DNA from: Candidatus Bathycorpusculum hydrogenotrophicum
GTDB lineage: Archaea; Thermoproteota; Bathyarchaeia; Bathyarchaeales; Bathycorpusculaceae
Reading direction: 5' to 3'
DNA length: 50,969 nt
NCBI GenBank assembly: GCA_009783705.1
Contig: WRCX01000008.1
Span: forward strand, 1-50,969
Part shown: positions 9,537 through 17,847 of the stretch, in pieces
Position numbering within the stretch: the first letter of the stretch is position 1
Layout of the letters: every line of letters starts with the position of its first letter
Position numbers and translations under genes: made by a program
The notes under the pieces: generated by a model
The model's input: the letters and a program-made list of their open reading frames with translations, nothing else
Database searches by the model: none
What the model was told of the DNA's origin: nothing

Positions 9537-10004
9537 GTGACCAGCTTGGAGCCCTTAACTAAACGCTCAATTCAACTCTTAAAAACACTCTACGAAAAAG
9601 GAAAATCCACAAACACCTACACCCTAAGAATCAAACAAGACGAACTCGCAACCCAACTAGGCGTAAGCCGCCAAGCCCTAAACATACACCTCCGCAAACT
9701 CAAAACCCACGGCTACATCCGCACAGGAAGAGGCTTCATAGACGTCACAGAAAAAGGCATCAAAGGCCTAGGAATAACCACCACCCCCGCATTCATACTA
9801 ATCAAAGTTTCACCACTAAAACGCATCCACGTCTACGAAAAACTTCGTGAACTCCAAGTTTCCCGAGCATTTCGAGTCGCAGGCGAAATTGACAGCGTAA
9901 TCATCGTGGAACACGAAAAACTCGACGAAGTTCTAAAGAAACTCTACAACATAGACGGTATAGAAGACACACACTCATATGTCACCATCGAAGTAATCAA
10001 GTAG
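9537..10004 (+). CDS. Winged-helix regulator with Lrp/AsnC-type ligand domain
   Basis: Two-domain transcription regulator of 155 residues from a GTG start. Residues ~5-75 form a winged helix (RIKQDELATQLGVSRQALNIHLRKL is the HTH, followed by a GYIRTGRGFIDVTEKG wing). This resembles the Crp-type HTH rather than the classical Lrp HTH. Residues ~82-155 form a small ferredoxin-like domain (FILIKVSPLKRIHVYEKL, then GEIDSVIIVEHEKLDEVL) of the Lrp/AsnC effector-binding type. It probably forms oligomers that respond to a small molecule. The L40e gene follows 78 bases downstream. The target genes cannot be deduced. Confidence 0.8.
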   Translation: MTSLEPLTKRSIQLLKTLYEKGKSTNTYTLRIKQDELATQLGVSRQALNIHLRKLKTHGYIRTGRGFIDVTEKGIKGLGITTTPAFILIKVSPLKRIHVYEKLRELQVSRAFRVAGEIDSVIIVEHEKLDEVLKKLYNIDGIEDTHSYVTIEVIK

Positions 10005-10082
10005 CAACATAAAGAACGCCCAAAAGGTATATTTGAGGCGTGACCATCAAAGAGTTACCCAAAACAGAAGGTTAACAGTAAA

Positions 10083-10244
10083 ATGCCGATATTAGACCCA
10101 GTGAAGAAAACCATCGCGCAGAAGCATCGGCTCTACATGAAAATCTGTCGAGACTGCGGCGCCCGCAACGCGGAAACTGCACTCAAATGCAGAAAATGCA
10201 AGGGCAAAAACCTGCGCTGGAAGAAACGAGAAATCGTAAAGTAA
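10083..10244 (+). CDS. rpl40e: 50S ribosomal protein L40e
   Basis: A 53-residue ORF, MPILDPVKKT followed by MKICRDCGARN and CRKCKGKNLRWKKRE. Two CxxC pairs form the zinc ribbon of archaeal/eukaryal L40 (the part fused to ubiquitin in eukaryotes). The basic ends and the length are exactly those of archaeal L40e. It lies 78 bases downstream of the regulator gene in the same direction, and a long T-rich stretch follows. Confidence 0.95.
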   Translation: MPILDPVKKTIAQKHRLYMKICRDCGARNAETALKCRKCKGKNLRWKKREIVK

Positions 10245-10615
10245 CAACAGCTTACTTTTCTTTATTCATTTTTATTCATTTTTTACTCTAATCAATATTC
10301 AATATCTACTCAATTAACTCATTATATCAACTGCACACAATAAATAGAAATAACAAAAATAAAGAGAATAAAATGTGAACTGATCATCAATATAACCAAT
10401 AGAAACATCTACAGCGGATATAGATTGCTTTTTATTCGATCTCCAATGCTAAGAAATAGAACTGGACGAAAAAATCGTACAGTTAAAAAATGCACCCGCC
10501 GGATGGAAAAATACACCTCACAACCCTTAAAATCAAAAAGCAGATATCACAAACATCAAAGCACAGGTACAATACGCACATATGCTCGCTATTGATCAGG
10601 TGATTTTTCACTATC
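10245..10615. other. Intergenic region with T-rich terminator after L40e
   Basis: 371 bases without a convincing gene. Bases ~10253-10287 are a run of T clusters interrupted by single bases (TTTTCTTTATTC, then TTTTTATTCATTTTTT), a good archaeal-type terminator for L40e. The rest is AT-rich. A 24-codon open stretch ending in NAPAGWKNTPHNP occurs near 10454-10528 but lacks a start and any recognisable homology. Confidence 0.5.
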
Positions 10616-11842
10616 CTAAGAATTTGCCGTATTTTCAAAAGATTCGGGCATAGCGTCAGGTGTCTCTTGGGGGATCTCAGGATTTGTTATAATTTGGGAT
10701 TCGGGTTCACTGACTTCAGGCGGTAATTGAGGCCGCCGGTGTCGTAGCTTGATAAACAGCACCGCAAACATAAAAACGGCAACCGCTGCAACGATCAGTA
10801 ATGCAACAAAATAAAGGGGTAAAATAACTATGTTATAGGAGTTACTTGATGCCCCGTTGTATTGGCTGTTACCTATCCAGCTTGCCTGTAAATCGATTGG
10901 ACCGACAGATAAAGGGGTCCAAGTACAGTTAAAACGGCCATCTTGTTGGGTGAGTATAGTAGCGACTGTTACCCAGCCCTGATTGGGAATTTGTGCGCGG
11001 ATAGTGACATTCTCGTTTGGAGTTATGGGCAAAATCTGTCCGCTTATAGTTAGCTCTGTGCTTTCTAGCATAAATGAGGGAGAAACCTGTAGATTAATTG
11101 TACTGGAGTCGAGTTCTCGAAGATTTGCCGATATTTGTCCGATGGAGGTTTTTTCCATACCTATAAGCGGTGACACTTGAAAGCTAACGTTTTGATAAGT
11201 TGTGGAGCATTCACCGACGCGCCAACCGGTTCGCCATGCACTACCGGTGCATTCTGCAATATAGTAGTAAACATTTTGATAGTCAACATAACACGCCTCG
11301 ACTCGCGCATCAGCAGGCGGATGACCTAGATCCACGCCTAGTTGCATGTGTGCTTGTTCTTCATAGAATATCAGAACAGTATTGATGCCTCCGGCCTCTA
11401 GAATTGAAGCCGCTATGTAGACAAAAAGGTCACAGTCACCTTTGCCTCTGACCAACGTTTCCACAGGGTAGAAACTGGGAATTGTTTCTTCATAGGTAAT
11501 TTGGTGAACAATGGTCAAAACAGCATTGGTAAAGTCTTCGGGGTTATCATATAGCTGCCAAAGTGTGTCAGCCACTCGTTGAAATGCCTGGGGTGTGACA
11601 AATTTGGAAAAATCTCGACTGGAGAACACATAATGACTCTTTTGTGTATAGTACTGATAAAGGGTTTGGGGTATGGTTAGGGTGAGCTCGTATGTTTTGT
11701 CACCTTCAGGACGATTAAATATCAGAAAAGATACCCTATGATCATCTACAGTTTGTCCCGCTATACTGTCAAGAGGCATCAGTGCTAAAACAGCCGCCAA
11801 CACTACCAACAAACAAACCAGTTTAAGCACTGAAGTCTTCAT
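10616..11842 (-). CDS. Secreted transglutaminase-like protein with Ig-like domain and C-terminal anchor
   Basis: Residues 1-29 form a signal peptide. The middle region contains a transglutaminase-like cysteine-protease fold: GKGDCDLFVYIAASIL carries the catalytic Cys137, AHMQLGV supplies His165, and the acidic residue near 197 (YYIAECT) completes the triad. A beta-sandwich domain follows (LTISGQILPITPNENVTI, about 265-325), then one transmembrane segment (about 335-360), a basic RHRR stop-transfer and a proline- and acid-rich cytoplasmic tail of ~40 residues. The topology predicts an outward-facing domain anchored to the membrane. Family members cleave or crosslink proteins or cleave peptides; the substrate here is unknown. 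Confidence 0.8.
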   Translation of the reverse strand: MKTSVLKLVCLLVVLAAVLALMPLDSIAGQTVDDHRVSFLIFNRPEGDKTYELTLTIPQTLYQYYTQKSHYVFSSRDFSKFVTPQAFQRVADTLWQLYDNPEDFTNAVLTIVHQITYEETIPSFYPVETLVRGKGDCDLFVYIAASILEAGGINTVLIFYEEQAHMQLGVDLGHPPADARVEACYVDYQNVYYYIAECTGSAWRTGWRVGECSTTYQNVSFQVSPLIGMEKTSIGQISANLRELDSSTINLQVSPSFMLESTELTISGQILPITPNENVTIRAQIPNQGWVTVATILTQQDGRFNCTWTPLSVGPIDLQASWIGNSQYNGASSNSYNIVILPLYFVALLIVAAVAVFMFAVLFIKLRHRRPQLPPEVSEPESQIITNPEIPQETPDAMPESFENTANS

Positions 11843-11918
11843 GGATGGTCACAGTCTTTTCCAGTTACTCAATGTCTTAAATTGTTATGCCCAAATTCTA
11901 CCGTTATCGGATTGGTTG

Positions 11919-12725
11919 TTATGTTTTAGTTTGTTCTATTAGCTGGGTCAGTTGCTCTATAGCTCTTTGAAGCATCTTGTCGGGGTTGTGTTCCTGGGCA
12001 ATTGTGAGGGTTAGATGAAGTTCTATGTGGGGCACATTATCGGAATGTAACGCTATGGGGTGGGATTTTACATAGACCCCAGCGTTGTTAGACATCACCT
12101 TATCAATTAGAGGCGCTAATTGGGCCTCAGCAATACCTTTCACAAAAAGGCTTTGCTGACAAAAAATACTCGATCCTGCGGTCTGTTTGATTAGGGGAGC
12201 TATGGTTTGAGTAAAAATGGCCATCATTTCCAAGGGGACTCCTGGCAAAGCAAACAGAGTGGAGGAGCCGATTTGGACCTTTAGGGCAGGTGCGGTACCA
12301 ACAGGGTTGGGTATGGGTTGGGCGTTTTCGGGTAGAGTGGCCATCTTTGTTCTTGGTGGAGTCATTTCTATCTCTTGGGTGAGCCCGCGCCTTTGAGCGT
12401 ATTCATTACACTTTGTCCTTACCATCTCAAGGGCCTGGGGGTTTATTTTAAGGGGTTGGTTTAGGGCTTTGGCGATACCTTGAAAGGTTTTATCATCAAA
12501 GGTGGGTCCCAATCCGCCGGTGGTTATTATAAAGTGGGGGTTGCGTGCTGAGGCTTCTTGGAGACAGATAGCGATTTCTTCAACTATATCTTGGATGACT
12601 GTGACTCGTCGCACCGTGGCACCTAGCAGGGTAGCCTGTGTAGCTAACCAGTGGGCGTTTGTGTTCTCTACTTTGCCGATGAGCAATTCGTTACCTATGC
12701 AGATGAATTCGATATCAACATTCAC
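11919..12725 (-). CDS. CinA/MoaB-fold molybdopterin-binding domain protein
   Basis: The N-terminal 170 residues match the CinA/MoCF-like fold: FICIGNELLIGKVENTNA at the start, TTGGLGPTFDDKTFQGIA near 85-105 and NPVGTAPALKV with LPGVPLEMM near 140-170. These motifs are shared with CinA N-terminal domains, whose archaeal members are often called nicotinamide-nucleotide amidase-related. The C-terminal pncC-type deamidase domain is missing; instead there is an ~90-residue domain typical of archaeal CinA-like proteins. The function is uncertain (a pyrophosphatase acting on ADP-ribose or NAD-type substrates is known for some homologues). Confidence 0.85.
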   Translation of the reverse strand: MNVDIEFICIGNELLIGKVENTNAHWLATQATLLGATVRRVTVIQDIVEEIAICLQEASARNPHFIITTGGLGPTFDDKTFQGIAKALNQPLKINPQALEMVRTKCNEYAQRRGLTQEIEMTPPRTKMATLPENAQPIPNPVGTAPALKVQIGSSTLFALPGVPLEMMAIFTQTIAPLIKQTAGSSIFCQQSLFVKGIAEAQLAPLIDKVMSNNAGVYVKSHPIALHSDNVPHIELHLTLTIAQEHNPDKMLQRAIEQLTQLIEQTKT

Positions 12726-12835
12726 AGCGATACCCCATGATGAGTAGTTAATGAGAGGCTTAAGGCTTTGGTGGACTTAGGAGTTGATTTTCTACATAGC
12801 CAAAGCTAAAGGGTTGATTTCGCTTTTGGCGGTGT

Positions 12836-13042
12836 TTATTTTTTGCTAAGGTACCATTTTAGGTATTCTTTGCGGCGAGCTTGCTTTATTTCATCGTCGG
12901 TTTCATAATCGGGGCGGTTTTTATCATGGAGGTCGTTTAGTTCTTGCCCGGTACAGGATAAACCGCAACTTTTACAGACATAATGTTTAGTTAACGAGAT
13001 GTAGTGCATTTCTCCGCCGCATTCAGGACAATAGTTAACCAT
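12836..13042 (-). CDS. Small zinc-ribbon protein
   Basis: A 68-residue protein starting MVNYCPECGGEMHYI. Two CxxC pairs (CPEC and CKSC) about 20 residues apart form a zinc ribbon; a charged helical tail rich in D, R and K follows. A single zinc ribbon with a charged helix is common in archaeal proteins that bind nucleic acid or bridge complexes. Its partner is unknown; the flanking genes do not give a clear hint. Confidence 0.7.
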   Translation of the reverse strand: MVNYCPECGGEMHYISLTKHYVCKSCGLSCTGQELNDLHDKNRPDYETDDEIKQARRKEYLKWYLSKK

Positions 13043-13155
13043 ATTTGATGTCCCTCCAAGTTTGTAGTAATCAGCAGTCGGAAAATATTAGTCTTCGCAT
13101 ATCCCACAAAAATTTTTGCCATAAAAATAAAATGAAATTAGAATAAAGATGTTGG

Positions 13156-14211
13156 TTAGACGTGGTTGTACATTTTGTCGTTGCTGTACTGGCCGGTTTC
13201 CATTTCTTGTTCGATTTCGCGGAGCAGTAAGATGCGTTTGAATGTTGTGGGGTGGGTTGAGAAGAGGTTGTTCATTTGTGCGGCTGCGGTTTTGGCTTCT
13301 TTTTCCATGGCTAGTTCTAGTTCTCGTTCATCTAGTACGCCGTCGTTGTTGAGGTCATATTGGTTCTTTTTGTTCATGATGTAGGCGTAGGATTGTTTTG
13401 CCATGTCGGGGTCTTCGATGTAGAAGGCTCGGGCGCTTTCGGGTGATTTGGGTGGAGCGATGGATAGGCCGTAGGTGATTTTTGATAGGGCGCTTTGCAT
13501 ATTTCGGGGTGAGCCGGTTAGGTAGGCTGCAAAGGCATCGGCGTAGTGTTCGCGTAGTCGGCTCAGACGCATGACGATGAGGAAGGTGATTATGTAGACG
13601 ATATATGAGACAACGCCTATCACCAGCAGAATTGCACCCGAGTTGTCTTTGTTGTTGCTTCTGCGTCGGGATCCGCCGCTTAGGACGCCTGCGAACAGGG
13701 TTATTTGTGCGATGTAGTAGGTGATTAGGGGTAGGGCTGAGAGAACAGTCATGACGATGTAGTCTTTGTGTTTGATGTGGCCCAGTTCATGGGCTATGAC
13801 GCCGCGGATTTCGCCTTCGTTTAGTTGTTTTAGTAATCCTTCATGGACTGCTAGGGTTGCGCCTGCAGTACTTCGACCAAAAGTGAAGGCGTTAGGGGTA
13901 CTGCTGGGTACGGTTGCTAGTTTGGGCATGGGTATGCCTGTTTTATCAGCTAGTTCTTTGACTACTTTTTCCAGCCAGGGGTTTTCGCCGGGTTTTAGAT
14001 AATGCAGGCGGGTGGTTGCAACCACAATTACAGGGCCAAGAGCGTATTGGAACAGAATGAAAAGGGCTGATCCCGCTATGGCGATAAGTAACCCCATAAA
14101 TAGATCAAAGCCCACAAAGTATATGATACCAATTATTAAGAGCCCAAAGATAAAGGCTGAGAGAAAGATCGATGTTGCCATTGCAACTTTGAGCTGGGAC
14201 AGATTAGCCAA
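13156..14211 (-). CDS. htpX: HtpX-type M48 membrane metalloprotease with an EF-hand insert
   Basis: Zinc protease of the inner membrane involved in quality control of membrane proteins. It has two N-terminal membrane segments (about residues 10-35 and 38-65), then AHELGHIKHKD with zinc ligands His141 and His145 and catalytic Glu142, and REHYAD supplying the third ligand Glu221. Two more hydrophobic segments flank a basic SRRRSNNKD loop. Residues 286-297 read DLNNDGVLDERE, an exact 12-residue EF-hand calcium loop (D at 1, N at 3, D at 5, G at 6, L at 8, D at 9, E at 12), which standard HtpX lacks. Calcium control is inferred from this. At 351 residues it is longer than typical HtpX (about 290). 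Confidence 0.9.
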   Translation of the reverse strand: MANLSQLKVAMATSIFLSAFIFGLLIIGIIYFVGFDLFMGLLIAIAGSALFILFQYALGPVIVVATTRLHYLKPGENPWLEKVVKELADKTGIPMPKLATVPSSTPNAFTFGRSTAGATLAVHEGLLKQLNEGEIRGVIAHELGHIKHKDYIVMTVLSALPLITYYIAQITLFAGVLSGGSRRRSNNKDNSGAILLVIGVVSYIVYIITFLIVMRLSRLREHYADAFAAYLTGSPRNMQSALSKITYGLSIAPPKSPESARAFYIEDPDMAKQSYAYIMNKKNQYDLNNDGVLDERELELAMEKEAKTAAAQMNNLFSTHPTTFKRILLLREIEQEMETGQYSNDKMYNHV

Positions 14212-14317
14212 AGATACTCCTCAATAAGTTTGAAATTAGCGGACTAAGGAAAATAAGTCTTTTCCCAAAAACAAGATAAAAGAAGAGTTAAAGATAAAGA
14301 AGAGTTGAAAAGAAGGG

Positions 14318-15301
14318 TTAGATGGGGTAGGCTCCGCAGACTTTGCAGAATTGGATTTTAGTTTTGAGGTGGCTGTGGCATTTGGGGCATTCGATGGCAC
14401 CGTCGATTTTGGGGTAGACGTCTTTGGGTTTGCCAAATTTCTTGCGGAAGACCTCGTAGTAGAGGAGTTGTTCTTGGTCTTGGATTTCTACGTCGTCTTC
14501 ATCTTTTATGGAAATTTTCTTTTCGGCGAATTCTTTGGGATCGATGATATCGTTGAAGTAGGTGCGCAGGATTTCGGTTCCGGTGCCTGCTTCAAGGGGT
14601 GCTTTGGGTCTCCAAATGATGTCTTGGGGGAAAACGTCTTCGTATGCTTTGCGCAGGATCCATTTGCCGTATTTGACGCCGTTGTTGAAATTAATTTTGT
14701 ACTTAATGGGGAGTTGTTTTGCCCAATCCATGAATTCGGGATCTTGGTAGGGTGCTTTGATTTCCATGCCAAGCGATGCCGCCATTGGAAATGACGCAAA
14801 GCCCATTTCGGCCCACATCTCTTTTTGTTTGACGGCGAATTGTTCCTCGGTTAGGTGGAATTGCCAGGGGTAACCAAACAATTCGTCAAGGGCATCACCG
14901 GTATAGACGGTTTTGATACCTTTGGCTTTGAGTAGTGTTAAACCGATATAGACTGGGAGACTGTTTCGGACTTCCATAGGGTCGAATTTTTTGAGGGCTT
15001 CGACACCTTGAGGATAGAATTTAAAGACGTCTGCTCGGTCAAATTGGTAGGTTTCATGGTTTAGGTGGAAGAGTTCAACCATTTTTTTGACGTATTCAGC
15101 GTCTTTGGGTTGGCCGTCTTTGAAGGCTAGGGTAAGACAGGGAATGCCGGGGTTGTATTTTATGGCTTCATAAGCTATGATTTGGGTGTCTGTTCCAGCG
15201 GAGAAGAGAAAACCCTCGGCGAGGTTTTGTTCGACGACTTTGTTTACAAGGGTTCTTGCTTCCGATAGGAGTTTGTTAACTTCGGACTCATTGAAACTCA
15301 T
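14318..15301 (-). CDS. Asparagine-synthase-like PP-loop ATPase with C-terminal zinc ribbon
   Basis: A single-domain relative of the asparagine synthetase C-terminal domain: the N-terminus has SAGTDTQIIAYEA in place of the usual SGGxDS PP-loop, and GDALDELFGYPWQ corresponds to the GxGxDELFGGY motif. No glutaminase domain is present. The last ~30 residues, IECPKCHSHLKTKIQFCKVCGAY, add two CxxC pairs forming a zinc ribbon. The ATG at 15301 is preferred; a TTG (15316) would add five residues. It is transcribed divergently from a nitrilase-family hydrolase with a 243-base shared region. The substrate amidated or adenylated is unknown. Confidence 0.75.
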   Translation of the reverse strand: MSFNESEVNKLLSEARTLVNKVVEQNLAEGFLFSAGTDTQIIAYEAIKYNPGIPCLTLAFKDGQPKDAEYVKKMVELFHLNHETYQFDRADVFKFYPQGVEALKKFDPMEVRNSLPVYIGLTLLKAKGIKTVYTGDALDELFGYPWQFHLTEEQFAVKQKEMWAEMGFASFPMAASLGMEIKAPYQDPEFMDWAKQLPIKYKINFNNGVKYGKWILRKAYEDVFPQDIIWRPKAPLEAGTGTEILRTYFNDIIDPKEFAEKKISIKDEDDVEIQDQEQLLYYEVFRKKFGKPKDVYPKIDGAIECPKCHSHLKTKIQFCKVCGAYPI

Positions 15302-15348
15302 CTTTTTACCACTCAAGTAACAGGTTTTGTCATCTGTCGCACATATAA

Positions 15349-15367
15349 AGTTAACTTAAAGTTAACT
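15349..15367. promoter_or_regulatory. Tandem AGTTAACT palindromes in a divergent promoter
   Basis: Two exact copies of the 8-base palindrome AGTTAACT (15349-15356 and 15360-15367) are separated by TAA, so their centres lie 11 bases apart, about one helical turn. Just beside them on the minus strand is a TATA-like CTTTATATG (~15342-15350), about 40-50 bases from the ATG of the asparagine-synthase-like gene. The placement next to the TATA box suggests an operator or B-recognition-element overlap. Confidence 0.5.
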
Positions 15368-15544
15368 AATCAGATAAAAGGCATAAAAATGTCAAGCTAC
15401 AAATCGAAAATTAATCAAAAAAGAATAAACATCACTCAGGACTACACACTCAAAGATTTTAACCCTGACAAACAGATAAACCAAACAAGTATCGGACAGT
15501 AAACTTAAAAACCCCAAACCAGCACCTCTATTACAGGTTTAAGC

Positions 15545-16297
15545 ATGAAAGTCAGCATCTTGCACATGGAAATTCGCAGTAACCTTCAAGATAACCTAAC
15601 AGCGGCCCAAACAGCAGTGCAAAGAGCCGCCAAAGACAATCCAGTTCTTATCGCACTGCCCGAATACTTTACGGTTCCTTGCTGTATGGCAGAATTTGCC
15701 GATGCCCCAAAAATCAGCAAAGAAACCTGTAGCGCAACTCTGGACTTTCTCCAAAAAATCTCCAAAGAAATCGGCAATATCTATCTCTTAGGCGGCTCAG
15801 TTCTTCAAGAAGACAACGGTAAATACTACAACACAAGCACCCTTTGGCAAAACGGCACCATGATAGCCAAATATAAAAAAATCAACCCCATACAAATCGA
15901 ACTCGACGCAGGTGTATCCAAAGGCAACACCCCACTAGTTTTAGACACACAAATAGGCCGATTGGGCATGATTGTCTGCGCAGACAGCTTTGACCCCGCA
16001 CTTGTTAAAAAAGTCGCCGAATTAGGCGCAGAAATCGTCACCCTACCCGTGGCAGCCATGGGCGACCACCCCGTTGTCAAAGGCCACCCCCTAACAGAGG
16101 CCATTGCAAAAGAATACGGCATGTTTATCTTAAAAATAGGCAACGTCAGCTCCAACATGCGCGGCGGCAGAAGCGCCATCATCGCACCCTGGGGCATCCT
16201 AGGCGAAGTCACCGACGCACCCCAAGACAGCATCCTAACAACCGAGTTAGACATGGAACAACTAAAAAACTACCGCCACAAACTCAAACAACCCTAA
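15545..16297 (+). CDS. Carbon-nitrogen hydrolase (nitrilase superfamily)
   Basis: The Glu-Lys-Cys triad of the nitrilase/omega-amidase superfamily is visible: LPEYFTV (Glu near residue 40), KYKKINPI (Lys near 112) and MIVCADSFD (Cys near 147). The 250-residue length fits a single-domain hydrolase that cleaves C-N bonds in amides or nitriles. It is divergent from a PP-loop amidating enzyme (asparagine-synthase-like) that has no glutaminase of its own. A nitrilase-fold enzyme supplying ammonia is known in glutamine-dependent NAD synthetases, so functional pairing is an attractive but untested inference. Confidence 0.85.
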   Translation: MKVSILHMEIRSNLQDNLTAAQTAVQRAAKDNPVLIALPEYFTVPCCMAEFADAPKISKETCSATLDFLQKISKEIGNIYLLGGSVLQEDNGKYYNTSTLWQNGTMIAKYKKINPIQIELDAGVSKGNTPLVLDTQIGRLGMIVCADSFDPALVKKVAELGAEIVTLPVAAMGDHPVVKGHPLTEAIAKEYGMFILKIGNVSSNMRGGRSAIIAPWGILGEVTDAPQDSILTTELDMEQLKNYRHKLKQP

Positions 16298-16455
16298 AAC
16301 CCACAACAAACAAAAATATTTAACTGCACAATTTCAGATTGCGAATTTTTTGAGCTACAAACGCTCAACAGTTCCTCTGTAAACCAGTTTGCATGTGTAG
16401 TTAAATTCAAGCCCTGACAGTAACATCAAACCACCAAAAACAAAGACACAAATAG

Positions 16456-16623
16456 CTAGTTTTTAGCAACTCGGCCTCTTTTTGAAACAAAAAACAAACC
16501 AACAACCAAAACAATAACCACCGTCAGAACTGCAAAACCTATAGCAACCAAGGGTACCTCGACACCAGCACCTTCAGAATCCTCCACAGCATAACCTATC
16601 TGAGAAGAGAAAAATACAAACAA
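16456..16623 (-). pseudogene. Short surface-protein remnant with C-terminal membrane anchor
   Basis: A 55-codon stretch from a TTG with no clear ribosome binding site reads MFVFFSSQIGYAVEDSEG and then VVIVLVVGLFFVSKRGR. It has a hydrophobic start, a short acidic linker and a transmembrane segment with a basic stop, the same tail style as the anchored surface proteins here. The extracellular domain is missing. It may be a decayed remnant or a genuine small membrane protein. The rest of 16298-16682 holds nothing I recognise. Confidence 0.3.
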
Positions 16624-16682
16624 ACACAGTTAACAAACAAGGCTTTGTGTTAGTTTACTGTGGGAAGAGAAGGAATAAGTGA

Positions 16683-17567
16683 TTAGTAGATTTTTGCCCA
16701 GTTATCTATGATTTTTTGCATTTTGGTGAATTTGTAGCTGTCTATCCATTCTCGGAAGCTATTGTTGTGGACGGCGAATCGTGCGATTTGGCGTGCGTTT
16801 TCAGAGTCATGGACCAAGAACAGGGTGGCGGTTAGGTTGTGACGGGAGATATAGGCAACTGTTTTTAAAAGCGCTTCGAGTTTTTCATCGGTGGGCATTT
16901 CTGCGCTGAGTTCAACTACCACGGGTTTTTTGAGGGTGGCTGTAAAGTCACGTACAATGGTGTCAACCCAGTAGTTAGTAAAGTAGTCTCGCGAGGAGAG
17001 AGGCACATGGAAATAATCCACCAACTTTGCGATGGTATCAAAGTCTATGCCAAAGCGTTCCTTGGCCAGCACGGGATCAGGAAACATTTCCACTGCAAAG
17101 GTGCCCTTGGTGTGGGTTTTAGCCTCAGCTATAAAATTGGTTATTGTTTGGGCGCGCCAAGTGGTTTTATCTAGGCCACTTTTTTGGTGCAACTCGGTGC
17201 ATCTTGGGCAGGTGCAAAAATCTTGGTCGGCAAAGTGGTAGAGATTGAGTGTTACGCCGGATATGTCTTGTTGCGAGAGGCTGTCGAGGTATTGATAGAC
17301 TTTGGCTCGATAGCCGGGATGGGTGGGGCATATGTAGTCAAAGGGTAAATTGTTGCGTCGGTTGCGTCTCAGTGCCTCACCGTATGGAGAGGTTTGGACA
17401 ATTGAGGGATCCTCGCGTATTGCTTTGGCATCACAAAAGACGGTAACATAGTTTTGCATTCCTATGGCAGCTGGAAACGCCTGTCCGTCAGCCCATTTAG
17501 AATAGTAAACATGAAGATCATAACCTTCAACATGTTCAGGTTTGTATGTAACTAGCCCTATCTGCAT
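16683..17567 (-). CDS. TIM-barrel-like protein with C-x-C-P-R-C motif, paralogue A
   Basis: A paralogue of the gene at 21200-22102: both share an N-terminal VEG motif, a basic region near residue 85, the block HFADQxFCTCPRC (near 123-135 here), a W-R-A/K-x-x-T-x-F helix and FPDP/LPDP followed by FG-DF. The alternating beta/alpha pattern looks like a TIM barrel. The C-x-C-P-x-C cluster preceding a helix resembles the metal-binding motif in GH42-like and hypothetical glycoside hydrolases, which is a resemblance only. The ATG at 17567 is preferred because AAGGT lies seven bases upstream and it aligns with the paralogue's start. There is no signal peptide, so it is cytoplasmic. Function unknown. 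Confidence 0.65.
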   Translation of the reverse strand: MQIGLVTYKPEHVEGYDLHVYYSKWADGQAFPAAIGMQNYVTVFCDAKAIREDPSIVQTSPYGEALRRNRRNNLPFDYICPTHPGYRAKVYQYLDSLSQQDISGVTLNLYHFADQDFCTCPRCTELHQKSGLDKTTWRAQTITNFIAEAKTHTKGTFAVEMFPDPVLAKERFGIDFDTIAKLVDYFHVPLSSRDYFTNYWVDTIVRDFTATLKKPVVVELSAEMPTDEKLEALLKTVAYISRHNLTATLFLVHDSENARQIARFAVHNNSFREWIDSYKFTKMQKIIDNWAKIY

Positions 17568-17625
17568 GGCCAATACCTTGCTCACAACAGATAAATTCTT
17601 GGCGCTTATTTAATTGTTGATTCAC

Positions 17626-17841
17626 ATGGGCAAACAACAAACCTCACCACTAACCATCGACTTGACCAAGTGTACGCCTTGCACGGGACAAATCTGTATA
17701 GGCGTTTGTCCTCAGGGTGCATTAGAAGAAGGCAAGAACCGCAAACCCCAAGTTATTGCAGTAGTGCAATGCACCCAGTGCGGGGTTTGTGTGAATTTAT
17801 GTCCAAATAAAGCCATCACCCTAAATCCAACCAAACCCTAA
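17626..17841 (+). CDS. Small ferredoxin, two 4Fe-4S clusters
   Basis: A 71-residue protein with two cluster-binding motifs: CTPCTGQICIGVCP (an expanded first motif with extra residues between cysteines) and CTQCGVCVNLCP (canonical CxxCxxCxxxCP). The first motif lacks the strict CxxCxxC spacing, so its cluster may be unusual. The ATG at 17626 is preferred over the upstream TTG. The gene ends six bases before cbiZ and the two are probably co-transcribed. It could supply electrons for corrinoid reduction or for another step in that pathway. Confidence 0.8.
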   Translation: MGKQQTSPLTIDLTKCTPCTGQICIGVCPQGALEEGKNRKPQVIAVVQCTQCGVCVNLCPNKAITLNPTKP

Positions 17842-17847
17842 ACGGTA

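Noticed and set aside
10454-10528. An open stretch ending NAPAGWK near the L40e terminator
   Set aside because: The PAGW echoes SpaA-like domains but there is no start, only 24 codons, and no supporting neighbour sequence.
14351-14794. A 147-codon plus-strand frame antisense to the asparagine-synthase-like gene
   Set aside because: The opposite strand has clear PP-loop and zinc-ribbon motifs; this frame has none and is a shadow of codon usage.
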